The notes beneath the pieces were generated by a model. It did not search any database and was not told the DNA's origin. It was given only the letters and a program-made list of their open reading frames with translations. The position numbers were made by a program, and so were the translations under genes. A DNA stretch of 64,000 bases from Massilia sp. Root133 (GTDB lineage Bacteria; Pseudomonadota; Gammaproteobacteria; Burkholderiales; Burkholderiaceae_D). The stretch covers positions 420,766 to 484,765 of the forward strand of contig NZ_LMEW01000034.1 in the NCBI RefSeq assembly GCF_001426525.1, given 5' to 3'. Shown here in pieces: positions 19,967 to 28,559 of this stretch (its first letter is position 1; the number at the start of each line of letters is the position of its first letter).

Positions 19967-20168
19967 AAATTCGGGGTCAGAGCACATTTTGGTGCACAGT
20001 TCTTGCGGCAACTTTACGCGCTGGCCGCGAATGGCCTATCTCCACAGCCATCGAAACGTCGAGGCGACTCGCCGCGCTGCCCGCAAGCGCCAACAATGCA
20101 TGTAGAAATTGATCCGAAATGGGCTCTGACCCCGAATTGAATTCGAAATGTGCTCTGACCCCGAATTT
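19967..20168. mobile_element. 202-bp MITE-like element with 23-bp perfect terminal inverted repeats
   Basis: The left end (19967-19989) and right end (20146-20168) are exact inverted copies built around TTCGGGGTCAGAGCACATTT. A third, slightly diverged copy of the right end lies internally at 20117-20139 (GGGCTCTGACCCC). Similar GGGGTCAGAGC ends commonly flank REP-associated tyrosine (IS200-like) transposases in related genomes (recalled, not checked). No transposase frame is present between the ends, so this is a non-autonomous or internally deleted copy. It lies in the intergenic space between rnk and aceA. Confidence 0.65.
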
Positions 20169-20405
20169 TTCACTCGGCTGAATAGCGTTCCACGATATGA
20201 AATTTCAGCCTTTCAACAGGTGGGATGAATATTCCATTTCGCAAAACTATTTGCCGCATTGCGGAATGTCTGAGATAACTCATTGAATTCTATCGCTAAA
20301 TTTTAGTTTTATGTCTTATATAAGACAGAAGATTTAGACACCTGGATCTCATATGATGAACCCATGCGCTTCACCACTTTCGATTCACTTTTCATGGAGT
20401 TCGAC
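20169..20405. other. AT-rich promoter region of aceA
   Basis: 237 bp, clearly more AT-rich than the surroundings, between the MITE and the aceA start. Besides the palindrome at 20312-20327 I see no gene. The aceA promoter presumably lies here, with TTGAAT at 20283-20288 a weak -35 candidate. Confidence 0.5.
20312..20327. promoter_or_regulatory. 16-bp perfect palindrome upstream of aceA (TGTCTTATATAAGACA)
   Basis: A perfect 16-bp inverted repeat without spacer, 79 bp before the aceA start at 20406 in AT-rich DNA. Position and symmetry suit a dimeric repressor site. From memory, similar CTTATATAAG sites precede TCA/2-methylcitrate-cycle genes in betaproteobacteria under a GntR-type regulator; that link is not verified here. 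Confidence 0.55.
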
Positions 20406-21986
20406 ATGTCCGAGTACCAAAACGATATCCAGGCCATCGCCACCCTCAAGCAGCGCTACGGCAGCGCCTGGGACGCCATCAATCCGGAATCCGCCGCCCG
20501 CATGCGTGCGCAGAACCGCTTCAAGACCGGCCTCGACATCGCTCGCTACACGGCCGCGATCATGCGCCGCGACATGGCGAACTACGATGCCGATCCGTCC
20601 AAGTACACGCAGTCGCTGGGCTGCTGGCACGGTTTCATCGGCCAGCAGAAGCTGATCTCGATCAAGAAGCATTTCAACAGCACCGACCGCCGCTACCTCT
20701 ACCTGTCGGGCTGGATGATCGCCGCGCTGCGCTCGGAATTCGGCCCGCTGCCGGACCAGTCGATGCACGAAAAGACCGCCGTCCCCGCGCTGATCAAGGA
20801 GCTGTACACGTTCCTGCGCCAGGCCGACGCCCGTGAACTGGGCGGCCTGTTCCGCCAGCTGGATGCGGCCGAAGGCGCCGCCAAGGCAGCGCTCCAGGAC
20901 AAGATCGACAACTTCGTCACGCACGTCGTGCCCATCATCGCCGACATCGACGCCGGCTTCGGCAACGCGGAAGCGACGTACCTGCTGGCCAAGCAGATGA
21001 TCGAGGCGGGCGCCTGCTGCATCCAGCTGGAAAACCAGGTGTCGGACGAAAAGCAGTGCGGCCACCAGGACGGCAAGGTCACGGTCCCGCACGAAGACTT
21101 CCTCGCGAAGATCCGCGCCGTGCGCTACGCGTTCCTCGAGCTGGGCGTGGACGACGGCGTCATCGTCGCCCGTACCGACTCGCTGGGCGCCGGCCTGACC
21201 AAGCAGATCGCCGTCACCCACGAGCCGGGCGACCTGGGCGACCAGTACAATGCCTTCCTCGACGCGGAAGAAATCGCGGCCGCCGAACTGAAGAACGGCG
21301 ACGTCGTGATCCAGCGTAACGGCAAGCTGCTGCGTCCGAAGCGCCTGGCGAGCAACCTGTTCCAGTTCCGCGAAGGCACGGGCGAAGCGCGCTGCGTCCT
21401 CGACTGCATCACGTCGCTGCAGAACGGCGCCGACCTGCTGTGGATCGAGACCGAGAAACCGCACATCGGCCAGATCGGCGGCATGGTCAAGGAAATCCGC
21501 AAGGTCATCCCGAACGCGAAGCTGGTGTACAACAACAGCCCATCGTTCAACTGGACGCTGAACTTCCGCCAGCAGGTGTACGACGGCATGAAGTCGCGCG
21601 GCGAGGACGTGTCGGCCTACGACCGCGCCCACCTGATGAGCGCCGAGTACGACGACTCGATCCTGGCGAAGGTCGCCGACGAGCGCATCCGCACGTTCCA
21701 GGCCGACGCGGCGCGCGAAGCGGGCATCTTCCACCACCTGATCACGCTGCCGACCTACCACACGGCCGCCCTGTCCACGGACAACCTGGCCAAGGACTAC
21801 TTCGGCAACCAGGGCATGCTGGGCTACGTGGCCGGCGTGCAGCGCAAGGAAATCCGCCAGGGCATCGCCTGCGTCAAGCACCAGAACATGTCCGGTTCGG
21901 ACATCGGCGACGACCACAAGGAATACTTCAGCGGCGAAGCGGCGCTGAAGGCCGGCGGCAAGCACAACACGATGAACCAGTTCTGA
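20406..21986 (+). CDS. aceA: isocitrate lyase
   Basis: A 526-aa enzyme that splits isocitrate to glyoxylate and succinate, the entry step of the glyoxylate shunt for growth on acetate, fatty acids or PHB-derived C2 units. The catalytic loop reads EKQCGHQDGK, containing the active-site Cys of the K-x-CGH signature. Upstream, ADIDAGFGNAEATYLLAKQM carries metal-binding Asp residues, and the C-terminal NNSPSFNW and MSGSDIGDDHKEYFSGE are typical of the longer proteobacterial isoform. The start at 20406 has GGAG 6 bases upstream (20396-20399); an upstream in-frame ATG at 20364 is less likely. A strong terminator follows at 22007. Confidence 0.95.
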   Translation: MSEYQNDIQAIATLKQRYGSAWDAINPESAARMRAQNRFKTGLDIARYTAAIMRRDMANYDADPSKYTQSLGCWHGFIGQQKLISIKKHFNSTDRRYLYLSGWMIAALRSEFGPLPDQSMHEKTAVPALIKELYTFLRQADARELGGLFRQLDAAEGAAKAALQDKIDNFVTHVVPIIADIDAGFGNAEATYLLAKQMIEAGACCIQLENQVSDEKQCGHQDGKVTVPHEDFLAKIRAVRYAFLELGVDDGVIVARTDSLGAGLTKQIAVTHEPGDLGDQYNAFLDAEEIAAAELKNGDVVIQRNGKLLRPKRLASNLFQFREGTGEARCVLDCITSLQNGADLLWIETEKPHIGQIGGMVKEIRKVIPNAKLVYNNSPSFNWTLNFRQQVYDGMKSRGEDVSAYDRAHLMSAEYDDSILAKVADERIRTFQADAAREAGIFHHLITLPTYHTAALSTDNLAKDYFGNQGMLGYVAGVQRKEIRQGIACVKHQNMSGSDIGDDHKEYFSGEAALKAGGKHNTMNQF

Positions 21987-22006
21987 TTCCGGTCACGACT
22001 GACGCC

Positions 22007-22046
22007 AGCCCGGGCGGTGCCGCAAGGCCCGCCCGGGCTTTTTGTT
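22007..22046 (+). terminator. rho-independent terminator after aceA
   Basis: AGCCCGGGCGG (22007-22017) pairs with CCGCCCGGGCT (22029-22039) across an 11-nt loop, followed by TTTTTGTT. The 11-bp GC-rich stem plus U-tract lies 20 bp after the aceA stop. The hairpin ends 7 bp before the convergent RND gene. Confidence 0.9.
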
Positions 22047-22052
22047 GCGGCC

Positions 22053-25000
22053 TCAGGCCGGCGCAGCCTCGGCCAGTGCCGGCGCGGACTCGGGCGCCGG
22101 AACGATCCGGAACCAGATGGCGTACATCGCGGGCAGGAACACGAGCGTCATGACCGTGCCCGCGAACGTGCCGCCGATCAGCGTGTAGGCGAGCGTGCCC
22201 CAGAACACGGAGTGCGTCAGCGGAATGAATGCCAGCATCGCCGCCAGCGCCGTCAGGATGACCGGGCGCGCGCGCTGCACCGTCGCCTCGACGACGGCGT
22301 CGAACGGATTCAACCCTTCCGCGCGGTTGTGGTCGATCTGCCCGATCAGGATCAGCGTGTTGCGCATCAGGATGCCGGACAGCGCGACCAGGCCCACGAG
22401 CGCATTGATGCCGAATGGCTGGCGGAACAGGAGCAACGTCGGCACCACGCCGATCAGGCCCAGCGGGCTGGTCAGGAACACCATCACCATCGACGCGATC
22501 GAGCGCACCTGGAATACGATGATCAGGAGGGTGAACGCGAGCATGATGGGGAACAGCGGCAGCAACGCGGCATTCGCCTTGCCGGCCTCCTCGATCGACC
22601 CGGCCACGACCAGCCTGTACCCGGACGGCAGCGCCGCCGCGACGGGTTGCAGCGCCTGCTGCATGGCCAGCGACACGTCCGGCGGCTGCAGGCCCTCCGC
22701 GATGTCGCCGCGGACGGTGATGGTCGGCACGCGGTCGCGCCGGCGCAGCACCGGTTCTTCCGGCCGGACGCCGACCGTGCCGACCTGCGACAACGGGATG
22801 CGCTGTCCGGCCGCGCCGACGAGCGTGAAGGCGTTGATCCGCGCCGGGTCGAGGCGCACGCCGCCGGCCGCGCGGGCGACGACCTGCACCGAGCGGATGT
22901 CCTCGCGCACCGCCGTGACGGGCACGCCGCTCAACAGGAACTGCAGCTGCTGCGCCACGGCCGCCGACGTCAGGCCGACGGCCTGCAGGCGATCCTGGTC
23001 CAGGGTGAAATGCAGGGTCGGCACGCGCGTACCCCAGTCCGTGTTCACGGTGCGCATCTGCGGGCTGGCGCGCAGGATGGCTTCCACCTTCGCGGCAATG
23101 GCGCGCAGCGTGTCCGGGTCCGGACCGGACAGGCGGAACGCGACCGGGTACGGCGAGTACGGGCCGAACACGAGCTGCGTGACGCGCACGCGGGCCTCCG
23201 GCGCCAGGCCGTCGGCGACGGCGGCGCGCAGGCGCAGCTTGAGCGCCTCGCGTTCCTGTTCATTGTCGGTGCGGATCACGATCTTGGCGAACGACGGATC
23301 GGGCAGCTCCGGCGCCATCGCCAGGTAGAAGCGCGGTGCGCCCTGCCCGATGTACGCGGTGACGGTGCGCGCTTCCTTCTGCCTGGCGAGCCACGCCTCG
23401 ACCTTCGCCGCGGCGGCGGACGTCTGCACGATCGCCGTCCCGTAGGGCAGCTGCACTTCCACAAGCACTTCCGGCCGGTCGGACGTCGGGAAGAACTGCT
23501 TCTTGACGACGGCCATGCCGGCGCCGGCCAGCCCGAACGTGCTGATCACGATCAACGCGACGAGCCATTTGCGCCGGATCACGGTACCCAGCAGCCGCCG
23601 GAACCGGTTGTAGTTCGGCGTGTCATAGATGGCGTGATGACCGCCTTCGACCTTCGGAATCGCCGGCAGGAGTTTTACGCCCAGGTAGGGTGTGAACACG
23701 ACGGCGACGATCCACGACGTGACGAGGGCGATGCCCACGATCCAGAACATGTTGCTCGTGTATTCGCCGGCCGTCGATTTCGCGAAGCCATTCGGCATGA
23801 AGCCGATGGCCGTGATGAGCGTGCCGGACAACATGGGGGCCGCCGTATGGCTCCAGGCGTACGCGGACGCCTGCACGCGGTCGTAGCCCTCTTCCATCTT
23901 CACGACCATCATTTCGATGGCGATGATGGCGTCGTCGACGAGCAGGCCGAGCGCGAGGATCAGGGAGCCGAGGGTGATGCGGTCGAAGTTCTTGCCCGTC
24001 GCGGCCATCACGATGAAGACGGCGGCCAGGGTCAGCGGCACGGCCGTGGCGACGACGAGTCCCACGCGCCAGCCCATGCTGAGGAAACAGACAACCATGA
24101 CGACGAGGAGCGCGACGAAGAACTTGACCATGAATTCATCGACGGCGCCGCCGATGTTCACGGCCTGGTCGGTCACCTTGGCGAGACTCATGCCCAGCGG
24201 GACGTCCTTGTTGATGGACGCGACCTCGGCATCGAGCGCCTTGCCCAGGTCGAGGCCGTTCCAGCCATCGCGCATCACGACGCCCAGCAGCAGCGCCGGT
24301 TCGCCGTTGTTACGGATCAGGAAGGTGGCTGGATCCTCGTAGCCGCGTTCGACCGTCGCGATGTCGGACAGCTTCAGGGTGCGGCCCTGGCTGACGACCG
24401 GCGTGTCGCGGATTTTCTGCAGCTCGTCGTAGGCGCCGTCCAGGCGGACGAAGACTTGCGCGCCCTTCGTGTCGATCGAACCGGCGGGCGTCAGCACGTT
24501 GCGCGCATTGAGCGCGGCGAAGATGTCCTGCGGGGCGATGCCCAGCGTGGCGAGGCGGTCGTGCGAGAACGACACGAAGATGCGCTCGGCCTGTTCGCCG
24601 ATGATGTTCACCTTCTTGACGCCGGCGACGTGCAGCAGGCGCTGGCGCAGGGTTTCGGCATCGCGCACCAGCAGGCGTGACGGCTTGCCCCGCGCCTTCA
24701 GGGCGTACAGGGCGAACGTGACGTCGGCGAATTCGTCGTTGACCATCGGGCCGATGACGCCGCCCGGGAGCGAAGCCTGCGCGTCCTGCAGCTTCTTGCG
24801 CGCCTGGTAGAACTGGTCGGGCACGTCGGCGGGCGGCGTGCTGTCCAGCAGCGTGACCGTCGTGAACGCAAGGCCCGGACGGGTATAGGTGTCCGTGCGG
24901 TCGTAGTAGCGGAGTTCCTGCATGCGCTTTTCGAGCGGTTCCGCCACCTGGTCCTGCATTTCCTGGGCGGTGGCGCCGGGCCAGGCCGTGATCACCGTGA

Positions 25001-25142
25001 GCTGCTTCACCGTGAACGGCGGGTCTTCCGCGCGGCCCAGCTTCAGGAAGGCCAGCACGCCGGCCAGCGAGACGAGCAGGATGAGGAACAGCGTGACCGA
25101 CCGCTCGCGGACGGCCAGCGCGGACAGGTTGAAGCGGCTCAT
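22053..25142 (-). CDS. RND efflux transporter, inner-membrane permease subunit
   Basis: A 1029-aa resistance-nodulation-division pump of the AcrB/MexB superfamily. It has a cytoplasmic N-terminus and TM1 (SVTLFLILLVSLAGVLAFLKL), a large periplasmic loop, TM2-6 with GLLVDDAIIAIEMM (proton-relay Asp pair in TM4), and a second loop. TM8-12 end near FAGTVMTLVFLPAMYAIWF. The early GRAEDPPFTVKQLTVIT is typical of the subfamily with broad or uncharacterised substrates rather than classic AcrB. It is co-transcribed with the adaptor (4-bp overlap at 25139-25142); outer-membrane factor and TetR repressor are adjacent. Substrate unknown. Confidence 0.92.
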   Translation of the reverse strand: MSRFNLSALAVRERSVTLFLILLVSLAGVLAFLKLGRAEDPPFTVKQLTVITAWPGATAQEMQDQVAEPLEKRMQELRYYDRTDTYTRPGLAFTTVTLLDSTPPADVPDQFYQARKKLQDAQASLPGGVIGPMVNDEFADVTFALYALKARGKPSRLLVRDAETLRQRLLHVAGVKKVNIIGEQAERIFVSFSHDRLATLGIAPQDIFAALNARNVLTPAGSIDTKGAQVFVRLDGAYDELQKIRDTPVVSQGRTLKLSDIATVERGYEDPATFLIRNNGEPALLLGVVMRDGWNGLDLGKALDAEVASINKDVPLGMSLAKVTDQAVNIGGAVDEFMVKFFVALLVVMVVCFLSMGWRVGLVVATAVPLTLAAVFIVMAATGKNFDRITLGSLILALGLLVDDAIIAIEMMVVKMEEGYDRVQASAYAWSHTAAPMLSGTLITAIGFMPNGFAKSTAGEYTSNMFWIVGIALVTSWIVAVVFTPYLGVKLLPAIPKVEGGHHAIYDTPNYNRFRRLLGTVIRRKWLVALIVISTFGLAGAGMAVVKKQFFPTSDRPEVLVEVQLPYGTAIVQTSAAAAKVEAWLARQKEARTVTAYIGQGAPRFYLAMAPELPDPSFAKIVIRTDNEQEREALKLRLRAAVADGLAPEARVRVTQLVFGPYSPYPVAFRLSGPDPDTLRAIAAKVEAILRASPQMRTVNTDWGTRVPTLHFTLDQDRLQAVGLTSAAVAQQLQFLLSGVPVTAVREDIRSVQVVARAAGGVRLDPARINAFTLVGAAGQRIPLSQVGTVGVRPEEPVLRRRDRVPTITVRGDIAEGLQPPDVSLAMQQALQPVAAALPSGYRLVVAGSIEEAGKANAALLPLFPIMLAFTLLIIVFQVRSIASMVMVFLTSPLGLIGVVPTLLLFRQPFGINALVGLVALSGILMRNTLILIGQIDHNRAEGLNPFDAVVEATVQRARPVILTALAAMLAFIPLTHSVFWGTLAYTLIGGTFAGTVMTLVFLPAMYAIWFRIVPAPESAPALAEAAPA

Positions 25143-26347
25143 CGTGCGGCTCCCGGCGCGACGTGTGCCGCGGCTTGTGGCGCGGTTTGTGGCGCGGCTT
25201 GTGGCGCGGCTTGTGGCGCGGTTTGCAACACGGTTGCGGCGGCAAGCCGGCCCGGCACGCGATCGACGCGCACGGTGTCGCCTTCGTGCAGCAGATGGGC
25301 ACCCAGCGCGACCACGCGCTCGCCCGCTTTCAGCTGGCCCGTCACGCGCGCCGTGTCGTCGCCGATCGCGAGCACGTCGATGCGGCGCCAGGTGACCCTG
25401 GCCGGCTCGCCCGCCACGGTCCAGACGCCGCTGCCCTTGCCCGTGTCGAGGACCGCCGCGGCCGGGACCTGCAGCGGGCCGGCCTTGCTGTTGCCGTCAC
25501 TGTCGCCACCACGTTCGCCGTCCAGGCGCAATGTGACGGTGGCCCCGAGCGGCGCCTCGGCCAGCGGGCCGTCGAGGACGTATTTCGCCTCGTACGTGCG
25601 CGTGAGGCGGTCGGCGGCGTCCGCGAGCTGCCGCAGGCGGGCCACGCCGGCAGCCTGTCCGCCATACAGCGTGGCCTGCGCCTGCGATCCGAGCCGGGGC
25701 CGCATCGTCTCGGGCAACTGCACGACCGCCTCGCGCGGGCCCGCGTGCGCGAGGCGCACGACGGGCTGGCCGGCGCCGACCACCTGGCCCGGCTCCGCCA
25801 GCGTGTCGACGACGACGCCGTCCGCGTCCGCCACGAGCAGCGCATAGCCGGCCGCGTTGCGCGCGACGTCGTACTGCGCCTCGGCCGCGCTCAGCTGCGC
25901 TGTCGCCGCGTCCGCGGCTGCCTTCAGCTGCTCGTACGCGGAGGCCGACACGGCGCCTGCCGCGACGAGGTCGCGGTAGCGGGCCTCGTCGTCGGCCGCC
26001 TGGCGCGCGCGGGCGCGGGCGGCCGTGACGGCCTCGGCCTGCGCACGCGCCTGCAGGCCGAGGTCGACGGGATCGATGCGCATCAGGGGCTGCCCCCGGC
26101 GGACGGCCTGGCCGACGTCGACGAGGCGCTGCACCACCTTGCCCGGCACGCGAAAGCCCAGGTCGCTCTGGACCCGGGCGCCGACGACGCCGGTGAATGA
26201 ACGGGCGGTGGCCGGCGCGCCCTGGACGAGAATCGTCTCGACCAGGGGCGCCGCCGTACGGGCGTCGGCGGCGGGCTTGTCGCCGCATGCCGCGAGGACA
26301 ATCGGCAGCAGGCACAGGGCGCGTGCGCCGCGTGAGCGAATGGACAT
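25139..26347 (-). CDS. RND efflux periplasmic adaptor subunit (lipoprotein)
   Basis: A 402-aa membrane-fusion protein. The signal peptide ends in a lipobox (LPIVLAACGDK), so it is anchored by a lipid in the inner membrane. The barrel-sandwich/lipoyl half-motif is VGARVQSDLGFRVPGKVV and VGQAVRRGQPLMRIDP; a coiled-coil hairpin rich in Ala/Glu/Arg spans about 100-165, then beta-barrel and membrane-proximal domains. The C-terminus ends in a low-complexity run of APQ-type repeats from a 12-bp tandem DNA repeat (25171-25230). The start at 26347 has GGGAG seven bases upstream; the longer in-frame start at 26404 would lie within the TetR operator. Confidence 0.9.
   Translation of the reverse strand: MSIRSRGARALCLLPIVLAACGDKPAADARTAAPLVETILVQGAPATARSFTGVVGARVQSDLGFRVPGKVVQRLVDVGQAVRRGQPLMRIDPVDLGLQARAQAEAVTAARARARQAADDEARYRDLVAAGAVSASAYEQLKAAADAATAQLSAAEAQYDVARNAAGYALLVADADGVVVDTLAEPGQVVGAGQPVVRLAHAGPREAVVQLPETMRPRLGSQAQATLYGGQAAGVARLRQLADAADRLTRTYEAKYVLDGPLAEAPLGATVTLRLDGERGGDSDGNSKAGPLQVPAAAVLDTGKGSGVWTVAGEPARVTWRRIDVLAIGDDTARVTGQLKAGERVVALGAHLLHEGDTVRVDRVPGRLAAATVLQTAPQAAPQAAPQTAPQAAAHVAPGAAR
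25171..25230. repeat. 12-bp tandem repeat, five copies, inside the adaptor gene
   Basis: Five 12-bp units of the type CGG(C/T)TTGTGGCG, the last one diverged. The unit length is a multiple of three, so copy-number change would lengthen or shorten the C-terminal Ala-Pro-Gln tail without breaking the frame. Confidence 0.85.
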
Positions 26348-26386
26348 GGGAGCTCCCTTTGGTAAGAAAGCCCCCATTCTTCTACC

Positions 26387-26412
26387 AGTGACCAAATAAG
26401 TCAATGGTCACT
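26387..26412. promoter_or_regulatory. TetR operator O1 upstream of RND operon
   Basis: Perfect 8-bp inverted arms AGTGACCA and TGGTCACT separated by 10 bp, 40 bp upstream of the adaptor start and just after the TetR gene end. The half-site and the TAAGT interior recur in the divergent tetR/outer-membrane-factor region (27079-27111), as expected for the common repressor. Confidence 0.75.
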
Positions 26413-26422
26413 AGCCGGATTT

Positions 26423-27040
26423 TTATGGCGCCAGGCTGCGCAGCACGAGGTTCGACAGATGCAGCGTCGCGTCCTGCGCGCCTTCCAGGTTGTATTGGAG
26501 CAGCAGCGGATTGATGTACGGTTTCATGACGAGGCAGATCGCGTTGGCCGTCTCGTCCAGCGGCGTCTTGCGTTCGAACTCGCCCGCCTCGCGTCCCTCG
26601 CGGACGATCCGTGCGATGAGTTCCTCGACGTAGCGCTCGTAAGCCTGCACCGACGGCCACGCGTCCCGGGAAGCGGTCGCGGCGATGTCGTACAGCTTGC
26701 GGTCTTCGAAGAACAGCGCCGTGCCCGCGTCGATGAACGCCCGGAACATGCGGCGGAACCGGTCGGATGCGCTGGCGCCGCCCGCGACCGCGGCGTCGAC
26801 GGCCTGCATGACTTCGGCGAGACGGTTCGCGCAGATGACTTCGCCGATCGCCTGCTTCGAATCGAAGAACTTGTAGATATAGGCCTTGGAAAAACCGATC
26901 GCCTTGGCCAGGTCGGACACGGTCGTCTTTTCATAGCCGTAGCGGGTGAAGTAATCCGTCGCGGCGTCGACGATCTGCGTGCGGACGTCATGGTCGAGCG
27001 GTCCCCGGGTCGGGGATGGAGAAGTGAGGGTCGTGTTCAT
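26423..27040 (-). CDS. TetR/AcrR family repressor of the RND system
   Basis: A 205-aa regulator with the N-terminal TetR helix-turn-helix (VDAATDYFTRYGYEKTTVSD then LAKAIGFSKAYIYKFFDSKQ, about 22-62) and an all-helical ligand-binding C-terminal domain. The gene sits between the adaptor/pump operon (downstream, same strand) and the divergent outer-membrane factor. Matching inverted-repeat operators flank it on both sides (26387-26412, 27079-27111), which supports local repression of pump, factor and itself, relieved by a pump substrate. Length is standard. Confidence 0.9.
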   Translation of the reverse strand: MNTTLTSPSPTRGPLDHDVRTQIVDAATDYFTRYGYEKTTVSDLAKAIGFSKAYIYKFFDSKQAIGEVICANRLAEVMQAVDAAVAGGASASDRFRRMFRAFIDAGTALFFEDRKLYDIAATASRDAWPSVQAYERYVEELIARIVREGREAGEFERKTPLDETANAICLVMKPYINPLLLQYNLEGAQDATLHLSNLVLRSLAP

Positions 27041-27078
27041 GGCGATAGCTTAACGCGTCGAACAAACGTTTGACAAAG

Positions 27079-27111
27079 TGTGACCAATAAGTATTATAGT
27101 CACTAGTCACA
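27079..27111. promoter_or_regulatory. TetR operator O2 between tetR and outer-membrane factor
   Basis: Contains GTGACCAATAAGTATTATAGTCAC (two halves at 27080-27092 and 27093-27103) plus a further TAGTCACA. It aligns with O1 over GTGACCA-A-TAAGT and GTCACTAG. It lies in the 88-bp gap between the divergent starts at 27040 and 27129, where it could control both. Confidence 0.7.
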
Positions 27112-27128
27112 ACATTCAAGGATAGACC

Positions 27129-28556
27129 ATGACCACGATTCGCCTGCTCGCGGCCGCCGTCGTCGCCGTCGCGGCAACGGGCTGCGCCGTCGGCCCCGAC
27201 TACCGGCGTCCGGACGCGCCCGTCCCGGACCGTTACCTCGGCCAACCCACCGCCGCGCAAGGCCCGGCCGCCGGGCTGGACGCATGGTGGGACGGCTTCG
27301 GCGACCCGCAACTGGCGCGCTACGTCGCGCAGGCGCTGGCGGGCAATCTCGACCTCGCGCAGGCCGCAGCGCGCGTGGCCCAGGCGCGCGCCGGCCTGCA
27401 TACGGCCGACGCGGCGCTGCTGCCGGCCGGCGCGGTCAATGCGTCCGCGGCGCGTGCGTACCAGTCGGTGGAGACGCCGCTGGGCCGCGTCGCCGGCGCC
27501 ACGCCCGGCTACGAACGGTGGGGCAACGCCTACGACGTGAACGCGGCCGCCAGCTGGGAGATCGACGTGTTCGGCAGCCTGCGCCGCGGCCGCGAGGCGG
27601 CAAGCGCCGACTACCAGGCGTCGACGGCGGACTTCGTCGCGGCCCGGCTCGCCGTCGCCGCCCAGACGGCGGACATCTACATCGGCATCCGCGGCCTGCA
27701 GGCCCGCCTCGGCATCGCCCAGCGCCAGGTCGCCACGCGCCGCGACCTGCTCGCCAAGGTGACGCTGCTGCACGACAAGGGCGTGGCGCCCGCCTACCAG
27801 GTGCACCAGACGGAGGGCGAACTGGCGCAGGCCGAAGCCGCCGTGCCGGCGCTGCAGGCCGCGCTCGACGCGGCGTCGAACGCGCTGGACGTCATGCTGG
27901 GCACGCCGCCCGGCACGCACCGTGACGAGTTGGGCGCGTCCGTCTCCATCCCGGCCGTGCCGGCCATCGGCGCGATGGGCTCGCCGGCCGACCTGCTGCA
28001 GCGCCGGCCCGACCTGATCGCGGCGGAGCGGCGCGTGGCCGCGGGCAATGCACGCATCGGCATGGCGATGGCGGAATACTATCCGCACGTGTCGCTGGGC
28101 GCCCTGCTCGGCAGCGCGACGACCTTGTCCGCCGGCCATTTATTCGGCGCAAACGCCAGCGAGGGCGCCGCCCTGCTCGGCGTGCGCTGGCGCTTGTTCG
28201 ACTTCGGCCGCATCGACGCGCAGATCGCCCAGGCCAAAGGACGCGAAGCGGAGTCGCTCGCGGCCTACCGCCTCGCCGTGCTGCACGCGACGGAGGACGT
28301 CGAGAACGCCTTTTCGGCGCTGGCCCACCGCACGCAGCAGACGGCCGTCCTCGTGCGCGGCGAGGATGCGCTGGATCGCGCGCGCGCAGCGTCGTTCGCG
28401 GCCTACCAGCGGGGCGCCGCCAGCCTGATCGACGTCCTGCGCGCGGACGACACGCTGCTGCGCACGGCCGACGCGCGTGCGCAGGCGCAGGCCGACGTGG
28501 CGCGCGCGGCCGTCGCGGCCTACAAGGCGCTCGGGGGCGGCTGGACACAAGGCTGA
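27129..28556 (+). CDS. RND efflux outer-membrane factor, NodT family lipoprotein
   Basis: A 475-aa TolC-like channel. The signal peptide ends in a lipobox (VAATGCAVGPDYRRP), and the GCAVGPDY-RP start is diagnostic for NodT/OprM-type factors. Two structural repeats are visible, each with a beta-strand pair and long helical hairpins (DLAQAAARVAQARAGLHTAD in the first; RRPDLIAAERRVAAGNARIG and IDVLRADDTLLRTADARAQA in the second). It completes the tripartite pump with the divergently encoded adaptor and permease. Its stop is 3 bp from the convergent LysR stop. Confidence 0.92.
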   Translation: MTTIRLLAAAVVAVAATGCAVGPDYRRPDAPVPDRYLGQPTAAQGPAAGLDAWWDGFGDPQLARYVAQALAGNLDLAQAAARVAQARAGLHTADAALLPAGAVNASAARAYQSVETPLGRVAGATPGYERWGNAYDVNAAASWEIDVFGSLRRGREAASADYQASTADFVAARLAVAAQTADIYIGIRGLQARLGIAQRQVATRRDLLAKVTLLHDKGVAPAYQVHQTEGELAQAEAAVPALQAALDAASNALDVMLGTPPGTHRDELGASVSIPAVPAIGAMGSPADLLQRRPDLIAAERRVAAGNARIGMAMAEYYPHVSLGALLGSATTLSAGHLFGANASEGAALLGVRWRLFDFGRIDAQIAQAKGREAESLAAYRLAVLHATEDVENAFSALAHRTQQTAVLVRGEDALDRARAASFAAYQRGAASLIDVLRADDTLLRTADARAQAQADVARAAVAAYKALGGGWTQG

Positions 28557-28559
28557 CGG

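Noticed and set aside
19829..20140. Short reading frames across the MITE, including one ending through the inverted repeat
   Set aside because: They cross the terminator or the inverted repeats and show no protein family features.
25171..25230. CRISPR-like tandem repeat
   Set aside because: Twelve-bp units without spacers, in frame within a coding tail.
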